From Leptospirales bacterium (GTDB lineage Bacteria; Spirochaetota; Leptospiria; Leptospirales; Leptonemataceae), in assembly GCA_016788865.1 (NCBI GenBank), contig JAEUSB010000104.1, positions 1 through 64,000 on the forward strand: DNA of 64,000 bases. Reading direction: 5' to 3'. A model generated the notes under the pieces. The model was not told the DNA's origin. It worked only from the letters and a program-made list of their open reading frames with translations, and did no database searches. The position numbers were made by a program, and so were the translations under genes. The stretch's first letter is position 1, and every line of letters starts with the position of its first letter. Shown in pieces: positions 34,861-44,596 of this stretch.

Positions 34861-36070
34861 CGAGACCAAACGCAGCATGCACCGCTGCGAGGGCCTGTCG
34901 AGCCTGGGTATTGCTTACCACGACTGATATCTTTATTTCTGATGTGCTGATCATATCAATGTTGATATTCTCGCGCGCGAGAGCCTGGAACATGGTGGCA
35001 GCCACGCCGCTGTGCGATTTCATTCCCACTCCAACCGCAGATACGATAGCAATATTCTCTTCGACAGTGATATTTCCGCCGCCAATTTCCTTGATGAACC
35101 CTTCAAGAAGCCCCCGGGCTGTGCCAACTGAAGCTGAAGGAACAGTAAAGGAAATTGTATTCTTACCACCGTGACCGGAGCTTTGAACAATCATATCGAC
35201 GTTCACATTGGATTCCGCCATTTTCCCAAAAACCCCCGCGGCAAGACCCGGGCGATCCGGAATATCAAGTGCTGAAATTCGAGCCTGGTCCGACTTTAAA
35301 CTTACACCTCGAACCGTAATTTTTTCCATATCCATAATGCGCTCCTCGGGCACAACCAGCGTACCAGGGTTGTGGTTAAAACTGGATCTAACATGAACTG
35401 TAACACCAAACTTTGAGGCGAGTTCAACACTTCGATTGTGCAGCACGCCTGCACCCATGCTGGCAAGCTCCAGCATCTCTTCGTATGATATCTGGGGGAT
35501 CTTTCGCGCACCCTGAACCTTGTTTGGATCAGTTGTGTATACGCCATCAACGTCGGTATAGATTTCGCATTCGTCGGCGTGCATTGCTACTGCCAGGGCA
35601 ACCGCAGTAGTATCGCTTCCGCCACGGCCAAGAGTCATGATCTCCTGCTTCTCATCGATACCCTGAAAGCCGGCCACGATGCAGACCTTCTTCTGAGCAA
35701 GGGACTCTTTCAGGCGCGTTGTATCCACGTCACGAATCCGGGCATTAGAATGATGCCCATCCGTCAGAATCTGGATTTGTGCCCCGGTAAAGGAAATAGC
35801 GGGAACCCCGACAGCCTCGAGAGCCATAGCCATCAATGCCATGGAAATCTGTTCACCCGTAGACAGGAGCATATCCATCTCCCGGCGCGGTGGATCCGGG
35901 TTAAGCTTGGCCGCTTGATCAATCAGCTCATCTGTGGTATGCCCCATAGCCGAGACAACAACGATAACCTGCACACCACGTTCGTGATACCCTTTGATGC
36001 GATTCGCAACGTTCTTAATGCGATCCGTGTCACCAACGGAAGTGCCTCCAAATTTCTGAACAATGAGCAT
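34847..36070 (-). CDS. lysC: Aspartate kinase
   Basis: A 407-residue aspartokinase starting the aspartate family pathway to lysine, DAP, methionine and threonine. The kinase part has [18 protein letters not shown], the [11 protein letters not shown] region, [27 protein letters not shown] and the [14 protein letters not shown] block. Two ACT domains follow (about 265-400: [22 protein letters not shown] and [37 protein letters not shown]), implying feedback control by lysine and/or threonine. Length is typical of the monofunctional form. It lies 13 bases after the last polysaccharide gene. Confidence 0.95.
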   Translation of the reverse strand: MLIVQKFGGTSVGDTDRIKNVANRIKGYHERGVQVIVVVSAMGHTTDELIDQAAKLNPDPPRREMDMLLSTGEQISMALMAMALEAVGVPAISFTGAQIQILTDGHHSNARIRDVDTTRLKESLAQKKVCIVAGFQGIDEKQEIMTLGRGGSDTTAVALAVAMHADECEIYTDVDGVYTTDPNKVQGARKIPQISYEEMLELASMGAGVLHNRSVELASKFGVTVHVRSSFNHNPGTLVVPEERIMDMEKITVRGVSLKSDQARISALDIPDRPGLAAGVFGKMAESNVNVDMIVQSSGHGGKNTISFTVPSASVGTARGLLEGFIKEIGGGNITVEENIAIVSAVGVGMKSHSGVAATMFQALARENINIDMISTSEIKISVVVSNTQARQALAAVHAAFGLDGNA

Positions 36071-36083
36071 AGGCTAAATCTTT

Positions 36084-37004
36084 TTAAGATGCGCTGCCAT
36101 CAAGTGATTTCTGTATTGAAGCGGCGCGATACCATTGCATTGTCTCGCGAAGTCCATCCTCAAGTGAATGTGGAGGCTTAAAGCCAGTCGCCTGTAGCTT
36201 ATCCGTATTCAGGGTAAACTCTCCGGAAATTTTAGCGTAGGCATCCGGTGAAATGACTCTTGCCATAAGACGCAGGAACTTCGGTGGAATGGAAATCAGG
36301 CGAGCCTTCCGACCTGCCATCCTCGCCATGCTGCGAAGCAAATCGGGAAGACGGACTTCGCCCCCATCGGTCACATTGTACGTCCCAACGAGACCTCTTT
36401 CAATTCCATGCTGAACCGCGGCGAGAAGATTGCCGACGTAGACATAGTGACGGCTGGCCGTCATGCCGCCGAGTGGCAATGGGATACCACTCGTTGCTGC
36501 TCGGATCAGCGCCAGAAAATTGGCGCGGACCCCGGGCCCATATACCAGCGGTGGCCGGAAGATCAGGGAACGAACGCCGGAATCCACGATCACTTCCTCG
36601 GCAGCGGCTTTAGCGCGCGCGTAGACATCTTCGGGATTGAGCGGCGAGTCTTCCCCAAAAGAACCAGACTCGCCGTAAACCTTGGAGCTGCTTACATAAA
36701 CAAATAGTCTCGATCCGGCATGCTCCACAAGGAGCCTGGTCCATTCGACGTTAGTCTTTTCAACCTTTTCGATGTCGACGTCCTTCGCATGTGCGAGTCC
36801 CCCGAGGTGCAGAATAACGTCGACATCGCGAAATGCCTTTTCGACTTCTTCCGGTCGATCGAGATTGCCCGCCAGGGTTTCCTGCAAAGCGGGATTGTCT
36901 GTCCCGCGTCGCGAATGCGCACGCACGCGATAGCCCTTCTCGATAAAATGAAACACAGCCTGTTTGCCAATGAAGCCACTGGCACCTGTGATAAGAATCC
37001 TCAA
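36084..37004 (-). CDS. NAD-dependent sugar epimerase/dehydratase (extended SDR)
   Basis: A 306-residue extended SDR: TGASGFIGKQAV (NAD loop), VSSSKVYGESGSF (catalytic Ser), YARAK (Tyr-x-x-x-Lys), RPPLVYGPGVRANF and SRHYVYVGNLLAAV. Relatives act on UDP-sugars as 4-epimerases or, as with WbpV-type proteins, as 4-reductases in N-acetylfucosamine or quinovosamine synthesis; which one applies here cannot be settled. It overlaps the upstream glycosyltransferase gene by 4 bases and is the last gene of the polysaccharide locus. Confidence 0.85.
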   Translation of the reverse strand: MRILITGASGFIGKQAVFHFIEKGYRVRAHSRRGTDNPALQETLAGNLDRPEEVEKAFRDVDVILHLGGLAHAKDVDIEKVEKTNVEWTRLLVEHAGSRLFVYVSSSKVYGESGSFGEDSPLNPEDVYARAKAAAEEVIVDSGVRSLIFRPPLVYGPGVRANFLALIRAATSGIPLPLGGMTASRHYVYVGNLLAAVQHGIERGLVGTYNVTDGGEVRLPDLLRSMARMAGRKARLISIPPKFLRLMARVISPDAYAKISGEFTLNTDKLQATGFKPPHSLEDGLRETMQWYRAASIQKSLDGSAS

Positions 37005-37798
37005 CGCGGTTCCGCCCCGTCATTTGAAGGCCGCCTAACGTATTGCAATAGCTTTCCTGGAATCTTTGACATTAGACTGAACCAGTTTGAAGGAAACCCA
37101 TGGTCTTTGAGAGCTCGCAGAACCTCTCGATTCAAGCGAATCCTGCTTCCAATTCCTTGATTGCTTACTCCGCCGGTTTTCATTCGCACTACCACACCAG
37201 GGAAATGCTGAAATCTTAGCGGATACTTCAAGAAGAATCTGACCATCAGTTCAAAATCACCGGCCAGTTTGTATGAAGGATCATAGGATCCGAGTCGGGC
37301 AAACAGGCTCCGCCGGGCGTAGAACCCCGCATGCGGAGGCATGATGCCCCGCTTCAGGTCCCGGGGAACAAACCCGGCCGCCGAGTAGAAGCGCACAGGT
37401 CGCCCAGGGCGAGTCCCATCTTCCATGGTAACATCGCCGATGAGAGCCTCAACATCATGGGAGAAAGCATTCGCAATGTTTTCCAGGACATCCCTGGACG
37501 CCAGGCAATCGTCTGAATTCAGAATGGCCACAACGTCGGAGGTGGCCAGCGCAATTCCTTTGCGCATGGCGTCGTACATGCCGTTGTCTTTCTCTGAAAC
37601 GATCTGGACACGATGCGGCGAGGATTCGGTGATAGCTCGCATGATTGCAAGAGTCTCATCAGTTGACTTGCCATCAACGAGTATGTGTTCCACCTTAGAA
37701 TAGGTTTGCTCCCGCACCGACTGGATTGTTTCGGCAATGGTCGAGGCGCTATTGAAGGCCACAGTGACAATGGAGATCGATGGCCGTGAATCGCTCAT
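37001..37798 (-). CDS. Family 2 glycosyltransferase
   Basis: A 265-residue GT-A enzyme: SISIVTVAFNSASTIAETIQS, the HILVDGKSTDETL strand, KDNGMYDAMRKGIALATSDVVAILNSDD with the D-D metal/nucleotide motif, and the GVSNQG loop. The pattern resembles WcaA/GT2 enzymes that act on polyprenyl-linked saccharides at the inner face of the membrane. The ATG at 37798 overlaps the previous stop (ATGA) and is preferred to an in-frame start at 37867. The sugar is unknown. Confidence 0.88.
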   Translation of the reverse strand: MSDSRPSISIVTVAFNSASTIAETIQSVREQTYSKVEHILVDGKSTDETLAIMRAITESSPHRVQIVSEKDNGMYDAMRKGIALATSDVVAILNSDDCLASRDVLENIANAFSHDVEALIGDVTMEDGTRPGRPVRFYSAAGFVPRDLKRGIMPPHAGFYARRSLFARLGSYDPSYKLAGDFELMVRFFLKYPLRFQHFPGVVVRMKTGGVSNQGIGSRIRLNREVLRALKDHGFPSNWFSLMSKIPGKLLQYVRRPSNDGAEPR

Positions 37799-38889
37799 GC
37801 TGCACCCAGCCGTTGATTGAATTCGTCCAGCGCATCCAGTAGGCGTCCTTCGGGAATGCTCAGACATCGAAGATACTGGTCGTTAATGCATGTGACACCG
37901 GCGCATGGCCTGCATGCGAGGCTTTCCGCCGATTCCACGAAGATCGCTTGCTTTCCCCGCGGACCGCAATAAGCGGAAAACTGCGTCGATAGAAATATCA
38001 CAGAAGGTTTTTGAAACATGGAAGCCAGGTGTCCCCCACCACTATCCATTCCAATGTAGCCGGAAACCCGACGCAAAATGCTCACGTAGTCCTTGAATGA
38101 CTCCTGCTTAATTGGAATCTTCGCCTCCTCAAGCAATGCTAGATTCTCGGGAACGCTGAGAAAGAAATCTCCGGGTCCGCGTAAATAAGAAACGCGTCGT
38201 CCGCTTTTTTGCAAACGCTGAACTATGAATTTTGCTACGTTAGTTGGCATTACTTTGAGAGGCTGGCTCCCGGAAAAGGAGATGGCTACGGACCCATCGC
38301 CATTCCCCGCTGTCTGAAACAAGTCATCCAGTCGGTACTCAAGTCCAAGCGAAGTTGCAAGTACACGATTATGCTCTTCAAGATGCACCACTTCCGGCAA
38401 TGCTGGATCAACATCCAGCATGAATGCACCGCCCGTAAAAGAATAGCCCGCCAATCTCTGCGGGCACGTCAGATAGAGAACGGCCAGAGACCTGAGGTCA
38501 CCTCGCGGTTCAACGATTACGCGCGGCTGGAGGACCAGGATGCGAAACCAGAGCGATAGGAGGCGAAAGGCGGAACCGACGGAGTAATCATAGTTGGCCC
38601 AGGGCCACTGAAAGACCTCATGCTCGACTCCGAGGTCCCCGAGAATTTCTTTTGCGTGCGCACCACCGATATATCGCACCCTTCCTTTGCGGCACATGGC
38701 CCCGAGCATAGGACGCAGTAAGACGCAATCTCCTATCAGGAAGCCATCGGCCACAAGGAAATCAGGCCTCTTTCGCAATCGTGCAACAAAGGCGATTGGG
38801 AGCAATGGCAGGCGAATCACGCGCAATATCCAGAGCCATCGAGCTACCAACTTTAAGCGCTGCAGCTTTTCCTGATTGAAGAGTTTCAC
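37795..38889 (-). CDS. Family 9 (heptosyltransferase-like) glycosyltransferase
   Basis: About 364 residues of a GT-B protein with the GT9 pattern: FLIGDCVLLRPML near the N-terminus, a central linker, and YIGMDSGGGHLASMFQKPSVIFLSTQF (sugar-nucleotide site) followed by CGPRGKQ and a CRPCAGVTCINDQYLRCL cysteine segment typical of LPS heptosyltransferases. It may add a core sugar. The start is uncertain: GTG at 38889, or TTG at 38928 which would run far into the divergent gene. Four-base overlap with the downstream GT2. Confidence 0.8.
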   Translation of the reverse strand: MKLFNQEKLQRLKLVARWLWILRVIRLPLLPIAFVARLRKRPDFLVADGFLIGDCVLLRPMLGAMCRKGRVRYIGGAHAKEILGDLGVEHEVFQWPWANYDYSVGSAFRLLSLWFRILVLQPRVIVEPRGDLRSLAVLYLTCPQRLAGYSFTGGAFMLDVDPALPEVVHLEEHNRVLATSLGLEYRLDDLFQTAGNGDGSVAISFSGSQPLKVMPTNVAKFIVQRLQKSGRRVSYLRGPGDFFLSVPENLALLEEAKIPIKQESFKDYVSILRRVSGYIGMDSGGGHLASMFQKPSVIFLSTQFSAYCGPRGKQAIFVESAESLACRPCAGVTCINDQYLRCLSIPEGRLLDALDEFNQRLGAA

Positions 38890-38890
38890 G

Positions 38891-39862
38891 ATGGACTCAC
38901 GAAAAAATCTTGCTCTGAGAGCCCACAAACCCAGACTTCCAGAGTTGAGTTCAAATCAGTTCGAAATTCCGGTTGCATTTATAGTTTTCAATCGGCCGGA
39001 AGAAACCCGGCAAAGTTTTGCAGTCCTCAGAAACTTACGCCCCAGCCGCCTCTTCTTGATTGCAGATGGGCCGCGAAGCAAGCCGGGAGAGGCAGATGCC
39101 TGCGCCTTAACACGAGCCATAGTCGATCAAGTGGATTGGCCATGCGAAGTAAACAGGAACTTTTCTGAGCGAAACATGGGCTGCAAGAATCGAATTGCCA
39201 GCGGCATCAGCTGGGTTTTTGAACATGTTGAAGAGGCTATCATTCTTGAGGATGATTGCATTCCTGATCCTACATTCTTTGACTTCTGCAAGGAGATGCT
39301 TGTTCGATACAAAAGCAATGCTCAGATTATGAGCGTTGCCGGGGTTAACTTTCAGTTTGGAAATACGCCCATCCCGGACAGTTACTACTTTTCACGATTC
39401 AATCACATCTGGGGATGGGCTACGTGGCGCCGCGCATGGAACCGGTACGATGTCTCCATGCAGAGTTGGCCGGATTTCAAACGCGCTAAAACACTCAGTT
39501 CAATTGTTCAGACGAGGAAGACCCGTGGCTTCTTCCACTACGTCTTTGATTCCCTCTATGCAAACAAAATTGATACGTGGGACGGTCAGTGGACATATGC
39601 GCATTTCGCGAACAAGGGCCTGTGCATTATCCCGGAAAGAAATCTGGTCTCCAACATTGGCTTTGGCATGGAAGCGACCCATACCAAGAATAAACTCAGT
39701 CGCTATTCAAATATGGAGACTTCTGGACTCAAATTTCCGTTGCGTCATCCGCAAGAAATATCTCCCTACACGCCGGCAGACCTTTACACCGAGAACACGC
39801 TGTATGCACCGCGCATTCCACCCTGGATAAAAGAATGGATCTTCAAGTTCATTGGCCGCTAA
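38891..39862 (+). CDS. Glycosyltransferase-like nucleotide-diphospho-sugar transferase, lone plus-strand gene
   Basis: A 323-residue GT-A-fold protein: PVAFIVFNRPEETRQSFAVL, LFLIADGPRSKPGEADAC, ERNMGCKNRIASGISWVF, EEAIILEDDCIPDPTFFDFC (metal D-D-C), and HIWGWATWRRAW. Relatives are annotated as HlpA-like or haemolytic-type sugar transferases. It is the only gene on the plus strand between 33,500 and 64,000. Its ATG is 1 base from the opposite GT9 start, and its 3' end overlaps the convergent GT4 gene by 14 bases, suggesting insertion or inversion of this gene. A TTG at 38876 is an alternative start. Confidence 0.8.
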   Translation: MDSRKNLALRAHKPRLPELSSNQFEIPVAFIVFNRPEETRQSFAVLRNLRPSRLFLIADGPRSKPGEADACALTRAIVDQVDWPCEVNRNFSERNMGCKNRIASGISWVFEHVEEAIILEDDCIPDPTFFDFCKEMLVRYKSNAQIMSVAGVNFQFGNTPIPDSYYFSRFNHIWGWATWRRAWNRYDVSMQSWPDFKRAKTLSSIVQTRKTRGFFHYVFDSLYANKIDTWDGQWTYAHFANKGLCIIPERNLVSNIGFGMEATHTKNKLSRYSNMETSGLKFPLRHPQEISPYTPADLYTENTLYAPRIPPWIKEWIFKFIGR

Positions 39863-41102
39863 CAGCGCCTTCGAGAATGTGCAGGTATTTTCGCGCCAGG
39901 TTAGCACGACTGTAGGTCTCAAAACCATTCGCAGCTGAAGAATTAGAAATTTCATTGGGATCTTTGAGATTGCTCAAGAAAGCAGTCAAGGCTTGCGTAT
40001 CATTGTAGAAACACCGGCCAATTCCATGCCGCAGAATGAATTCTGCGGCATCACTGCCCGGGTATCCACCAATGTGCAGGATGGGAACGCCAAGCGCCGC
40101 ATATTCGTAGATCTTTCCTGTCATTACTCCCTTGAGCGAGGGATCATTCCAATCGATAAACAGGAGGGCATCGCAATCCGCCTGCTCAAGAATCGCCTGG
40201 CGGGATGAAACGGCGGGAAAGGACTTCACCAGGTCGGCAACACCATACTTTTCAATATATGCAACCGCTTCCGGATGCGAGTCACCAAAGAAGAGAATTT
40301 CGAGATGCCCGGCTTTGCCATTGGCCTTTAACTTTGAGAGCGACTCAAACAGGGGCAACGGATCACGATTGGGGATGAAGAAGCGCCCAAAGTATCCAAT
40401 CTTAAACTTGTCTGGCGACCGTACCCTGGCCTGACGCTTCAGCTGCCCGGGCCTTAGAACTTCGGTTTCAAATCCATTCTCCACTACCTGGCTCTGGCAG
40501 CCGAAGGACTCCTTCATCATCAATGCCTGGCCATCTGACACCGTAACTGTCGCGGCAGCACGGGCTATTAGATGTTTCTCTAAAACCTTCTCAAGAATCC
40601 TAATGGGTAAAATGCTTTTGTAAGAACCTGGATCTGCTGTCCAGAGGTCCCGGTAATCGAGCACGAATTTCTTCTTGAATTTTCTGCCAAGGAAGGACGC
40701 CAGAAAAAATGCATACACTACCGGATGTGAGCCAACAATAATGTCAACGCCCTCCATGAACTCCAGGGGCATTCGCCTGGCGGCCAGGTACCATCTGGCT
40801 CTCCGGTCAAGTAACGTTGGTGCGAGAGTTCGGATCCTGCTACGCGAAGATCGGGTTGTCTGGGAAGGAGGACCCTGCGTCTCAGGAACCGTAACATAGG
40901 GTACTTCAATCAACTTGAATAGATCAGAATTCAAATCCGGCGCCCGCTCGATCAGCGCCCCATCCAGGGATGGATGTTTTTCTGTCGTGAGAACGGTTAC
41001 CTTGTGACCCGCCTCTGTCCAGTACCGCGCAAAAGACAGGATGCGATTGCAGGCCGTGTTCTGAACGGGAGGAAAAAAGTTAGAGATAAGCAGGATATGC
41101 AT
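39849..41102 (-). CDS. Family 4 glycosyltransferase
   Basis: A 417-residue GT-B enzyme with HILLISNFFPPVQNTACNRILSFARYWTEAGHKVTVLT at the N-terminus. The C-terminal half has KIGYFGRF, the E-Q-A-D-C-D-A-L-L-F segment, and the GVMTGKIYEYAALGVPILHIGG donor block. WcaI/WbuB-type GT4 proteins look like this; some transfer amino-sugars. The ATG at 41102 comes five bases before the upstream epimerase stop region, so coupling is tight. Confidence 0.86.
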   Translation of the reverse strand: MHILLISNFFPPVQNTACNRILSFARYWTEAGHKVTVLTTEKHPSLDGALIERAPDLNSDLFKLIEVPYVTVPETQGPPSQTTRSSRSRIRTLAPTLLDRRARWYLAARRMPLEFMEGVDIIVGSHPVVYAFFLASFLGRKFKKKFVLDYRDLWTADPGSYKSILPIRILEKVLEKHLIARAAATVTVSDGQALMMKESFGCQSQVVENGFETEVLRPGQLKRQARVRSPDKFKIGYFGRFFIPNRDPLPLFESLSKLKANGKAGHLEILFFGDSHPEAVAYIEKYGVADLVKSFPAVSSRQAILEQADCDALLFIDWNDPSLKGVMTGKIYEYAALGVPILHIGGYPGSDAAEFILRHGIGRCFYNDTQALTAFLSNLKDPNEISNSSAANGFETYSRANLARKYLHILEGAVSGQ

Positions 41103-41106
41103 CAAA

Positions 41107-42195
41107 TTACAGAGCGGTCAAAATGGCTTGAACAATCTCTCTTCCTGAATTTCCGTCACCATAAAGTGGAGGTTGCTCTTTGGGGGCTATTGGACGTTTC
41201 ATTGCCTGACTGATAGTCGTGCTATCCGCTCCTGCGAGGACATTCCACCCCGCTTCGACGGTCTCCACCCATTCCGTTTGATCGCGCAAAGTGATACATG
41301 GCTTTCCAAAGAAATAGGCCTCTTTTTGCACCCCCCCGGAATCAGTTACAATGAATCTGCAGGAGGATTCCAGTTCGATCATATCATGATACCCAACAGG
41401 ATCAATCAGAGTTATATTCTTGGCCGGCCTCAGTCCTATTTGCTCAATGACCTTGCGCGTTCGCGGGTGTACGGGAAAAACACCCGGAATTTCAGAACTG
41501 CTGACTCCTTCCCAGATGGCGCGCAGGCGACGTGGATCATCCGTGTTTTCAGCGCGATGCATGGTCAACAGGAAGAAATCACCTGACAAACCAAGTGTCG
41601 AAACTATGCCACCTGACCTATTGGCTACCCGCTCGCGATAGAACAATGATGCATCGAGCATAACGTCGCCCGTTCTGAACACACGATATCCATTCTCGCC
41701 CTCAACAACACCCTCACGGGCCAGGTTCTTCACCGCAGCCGAGGTTGGGCAGAGCAGCACACGCGAAAGGTGATCCGTAACAATGCGATTCTGCTCCTCT
41801 GGCATCTGCCTGTTGAAACTTCGAAGCCCCGCCTCAACATGCGCAACAGGGATATGAAGCTTGGATGCTGCGAGAGCCCCTGCAAGCGTAGAGTTTGTAT
41901 CTCCGTAGACCAGGAGAAGATCCGGCCTGTTGGCCAATAGAGCAGCCTCGATTCCAATGAGCATCTTACCGGTGGTTTCGCCGTGTGAACCGGATCCAAT
42001 CTGAAGATTCAAGTCAGGTTGCGGAATTTCCATATCCCGAAAAAAGACATCTGACATATTCTCGTCGTAGTGCTGCCCGGTGTGAATAAGAAACTCAGAA
42101 ACGCGATCCCGGAACGGTTCCCGAATCACACGGCTGATTACGGCAGCCTTAACGAATTGTGGACGCGCGCCCACGATGGTGGTAATTCTTAGCAT
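41107..42195 (-). CDS. wbpI: UDP-N-acetylglucosamine-type 2-epimerase, likely WbpI
   Basis: A 362-residue non-hydrolysing 2-epimerase: ITTIVGARPQFVKAAVISR, HTGQHYDENMSDVFF, VYGDTNSTLAGALAASKL, HVEAGLRSFNRQMPEEQNRIVTDHLS and VTDSGGVQKEAYFFGKPCITLRDQTEWVE. On sequence alone WecB (UDP-GlcNAc to UDP-ManNAc) and WbpI (UDP-GlcNAc3NAcA to UDP-ManNAc3NAcA) cannot be separated by eye. The neighbouring complete WbpA-B-E-D set argues for WbpI. Its start adjoins the end of wbpA (1-base contact). Confidence 0.82.
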   Translation of the reverse strand: MLRITTIVGARPQFVKAAVISRVIREPFRDRVSEFLIHTGQHYDENMSDVFFRDMEIPQPDLNLQIGSGSHGETTGKMLIGIEAALLANRPDLLLVYGDTNSTLAGALAASKLHIPVAHVEAGLRSFNRQMPEEQNRIVTDHLSRVLLCPTSAAVKNLAREGVVEGENGYRVFRTGDVMLDASLFYRERVANRSGGIVSTLGLSGDFFLLTMHRAENTDDPRRLRAIWEGVSSSEIPGVFPVHPRTRKVIEQIGLRPAKNITLIDPVGYHDMIELESSCRFIVTDSGGVQKEAYFFGKPCITLRDQTEWVETVEAGWNVLAGADSTTISQAMKRPIAPKEQPPLYGDGNSGREIVQAILTAL

Positions 42196-43505
42196 CAGAG
42201 CTTGTAGACTTTCTCGTCCGGGTCCTTCACTGCGTTTCTGAGATCAACGACAAGACGAGCTCGCTTCACGATTGAATCCACGTCAAAGACAGAATGGTTG
42301 GTTGTAAAAACTACGCAATCCATTGTTTCGAGAAGCCCGTCACTCAAAGCACTGTTTTCAAGCGTTACTCCCTCATGCGTACAAATCCGCGGGATAAACG
42401 GGTCGTGATAGAAGGCCTGAGCACCCTTTTTTACGACTTCGTCAATGATCTTCAAGGCGGGAGACTCGCGCTCGTCATCGATGTCAGGCTTGTAAGCCAC
42501 GCCCATGAACAATATGCGGGACCCGTTAAGCGACTTTTTTTGACGATTCAGGGCCGTGTTGATTTTTATCATCATGCGATGGGGCATCATGTTATCGATG
42601 TGGCCAGCTGTATGAATCATCGCCAGATCGAAGTTGAAATTTCGGGCGATGTGTTCGAGGTAGAATGGATCAAGGGGGATGCAATGTCCTCCAATGCCAG
42701 GGCCAGGATAAAAAGCCTGAAAACCATACGGTTTAGTCTTGGCCGCTTCGATCACTTCCCAGATATTGATTCCCATTTTTCCGCAGAGCAGAGCCATCTC
42801 ATTCACTAATGAGATGTTTACAAGGCGGTAGGTGTTTTCCAGAATTTTCACCATTTCAGCCGCTCGTGGAGAGCTTACGGGGCAAATTTGATCGATGGCA
42901 TTGCCGTATAACGTTTTCGCTAGCTCCTGCGCCTCTTCGCCCAACCCGCCCACTACCTTGGGTATGTTCTCGGTGTGAAATTGCCGGTTTCCTGGATCGA
43001 CCCGCTCAGGCGAGAAACAAACCCAGAAGTCCTGGCCGTGCTTCAGTCCGGATTCCTTTTCCAGAATCGGCAACATGAACTCTTCTGTGGTTGTGGGATA
43101 CGTGGTGCTCTCAAGCGAAACCAGAGTTCCGGGACGCATGAATTTTCCAATGCTGCTCGACGCATCCTGGATAAAACTCATGTCTGGTTTCTTGAATCTA
43201 TCGAGCGGCGTGGGCACGCAGATGATCAAAACCTCGCATTCGGCGATTCGCGAAAAGTCCACTGAAGCAGAGAAAGCTTTTGAATCTACTACACCTTTCA
43301 GCTCAACGGATTTCACATCCGAAATATAGCTCTCGCCCTGTGCAATCTTTTGAACCTTGTCCGGACTCTTATCGAGCCCGAGCACAGTGTATCCTTTTCG
43401 CGCGAACAGGGTCGCAAGCGGGAGGCCCACGTAACCCAGCCCCAGAATGCCAATTCTGACCTTCCTTGATGATATCTTTTCTAATAGCGGGGAATAGTAA
43501 CTCAT
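42195..43505 (-). CDS. wbpA: UDP-N-acetylglucosamine 6-dehydrogenase
   Basis: A 436-residue UDP-sugar dehydrogenase oxidising C6 of UDP-GlcNAc to the uronic acid. It has an N-terminal Rossmann fold (GILGLGYVGLPLATLFARKGYTVLGLDKS), the CVPTPLDRFKKPDMS and LVSLESTTYPTTTEE blocks, the catalytic-cysteine motif GIGGHCIPLDPFYL, and MGVAYKPDIDDERESPALKI in the C-terminal domain. It matches WbpA of the Pseudomonas O-antigen pathway and is the first enzyme of the di-N-acetyl-mannuronic acid route. It is followed by wbpI and preceded by wbpE with 4 bases shared. Confidence 0.92.
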   Translation of the reverse strand: MSYYSPLLEKISSRKVRIGILGLGYVGLPLATLFARKGYTVLGLDKSPDKVQKIAQGESYISDVKSVELKGVVDSKAFSASVDFSRIAECEVLIICVPTPLDRFKKPDMSFIQDASSSIGKFMRPGTLVSLESTTYPTTTEEFMLPILEKESGLKHGQDFWVCFSPERVDPGNRQFHTENIPKVVGGLGEEAQELAKTLYGNAIDQICPVSSPRAAEMVKILENTYRLVNISLVNEMALLCGKMGINIWEVIEAAKTKPYGFQAFYPGPGIGGHCIPLDPFYLEHIARNFNFDLAMIHTAGHIDNMMPHRMMIKINTALNRQKKSLNGSRILFMGVAYKPDIDDERESPALKIIDEVVKKGAQAFYHDPFIPRICTHEGVTLENSALSDGLLETMDCVVFTTNHSVFDVDSIVKRARLVVDLRNAVKDPDEKVYKL

Positions 43506-44596
43506 GCTCTCACCGACAACGCGTCTTTGACAGCGCTGACCACCTGATCTTGATCGACGTCCGAAAGATATGGATGCATAGGTAGACTCAAAACTCGTCG
43601 CGCCGCGCTTTCTGCAATGGGAAATGTTCCTTCCGGCAGATGCGGAGAACGAAACACGGGTTGCAAATGCAAGGGAAGAGGATAGTGAACGGCGGTGGGA
43701 ACGCCCGCGGCCTGCAGCTTCTTTTGCACAGTCTCACGATCGTCCACTTGAATAGTATACTGGCCAAAAACGGAAGTATTTCCGGGCTCAATGAATGGAA
43801 CTTCACACGATCCGCGAAGCAAATCGCTGTAACGCTCCCCAATTCGCATGCGCCGTTCCACTTCATCCGGGAATACCTGGAATTTCGCCAATAGAATGGC
43901 CGCCTGTAACGTATCGATCCGCGCATTGATGCCGACGTGTGTGTGATAGTAACGACGCTCCTGACCGTGTATGCGAATCCGTCGCATCAAGTCTGCCAGG
44001 TCATCATCGTCAGTAAAGCACGCACCCGCATCACCGTAACAGCCAAGGGGCTTGGAAGGAAAAAAACTCGTGGCGCCAACACTGGTCAATGAACAAGAGC
44101 GCTTGCCGTTGTGCGTCGCGCCAAAGCTCTGAGCGGCATCTTCGATAACCGGTATGCCCCCGGCTGCGGCCTGGATCGCAGCAATATTTGCAATCTGCCC
44201 GTAGAGGCTCACTGGAATAATGGCCCTGGTGCGCGACGTAATTGCGGCTTTAAGCTTCTCTGGATCAACGTTATACGACTTTTCTTCGACATCAACAAAG
44301 ACGGGTGTAGCTTTTAAAAGCGCGATCACCTCCGCGGTGGCAATAAAAGTAAAAGCAGGGACAATAACTTCATCACCAGGCCCTACTCCCAGGGCCATTA
44401 GCGGCAGGAGCAGTGCATCGGTCCCGCTTGATAGAGAAATACAGTGTTTGACACCAACGTAAGCGGCGAGCGCTTTTTCAAGCTCCGCAACCTCTGGCCC
44501 CATGATATACTGGCCGTGTTCAAGCACCCTGTTCATTCGCAACCGAAGATCATCGTTAATGCGAGTTTGTTGCGTTTTCAGATCAATGAATTCCAT
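43502..44596 (-). CDS. wbpE: UDP-3-keto-sugar aminotransferase (DegT/DnrJ/EryC1 family), likely WbpE
   Basis: A 364-residue PLP aminotransferase: VKHCISLSSGTDALLLPLMALGVGPGDEVIVPAFTFIATAEVI, VIEDAAQSFGA, and TSFFPSKPLGCYGDAGACFT with the Schiff-base lysine in PSKPLG. In the Wbp pathway it aminates C3 of UDP-3-keto-GlcNAcA. The ATG at 44596 starts at MEFIDLK, the usual family N-terminus; a longer in-frame extension to 44836 is rejected because it runs into wbpD. Stop and start of the flanking genes overlap by 1-4 bases. Confidence 0.9.
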   Translation of the reverse strand: MEFIDLKTQQTRINDDLRLRMNRVLEHGQYIMGPEVAELEKALAAYVGVKHCISLSSGTDALLLPLMALGVGPGDEVIVPAFTFIATAEVIALLKATPVFVDVEEKSYNVDPEKLKAAITSRTRAIIPVSLYGQIANIAAIQAAAGGIPVIEDAAQSFGATHNGKRSCSLTSVGATSFFPSKPLGCYGDAGACFTDDDDLADLMRRIRIHGQERRYYHTHVGINARIDTLQAAILLAKFQVFPDEVERRMRIGERYSDLLRGSCEVPFIEPGNTSVFGQYTIQVDDRETVQKKLQAAGVPTAVHYPLPLHLQPVFRSPHLPEGTFPIAESAARRVLSLPMHPYLSDVDQDQVVSAVKDALSVRA

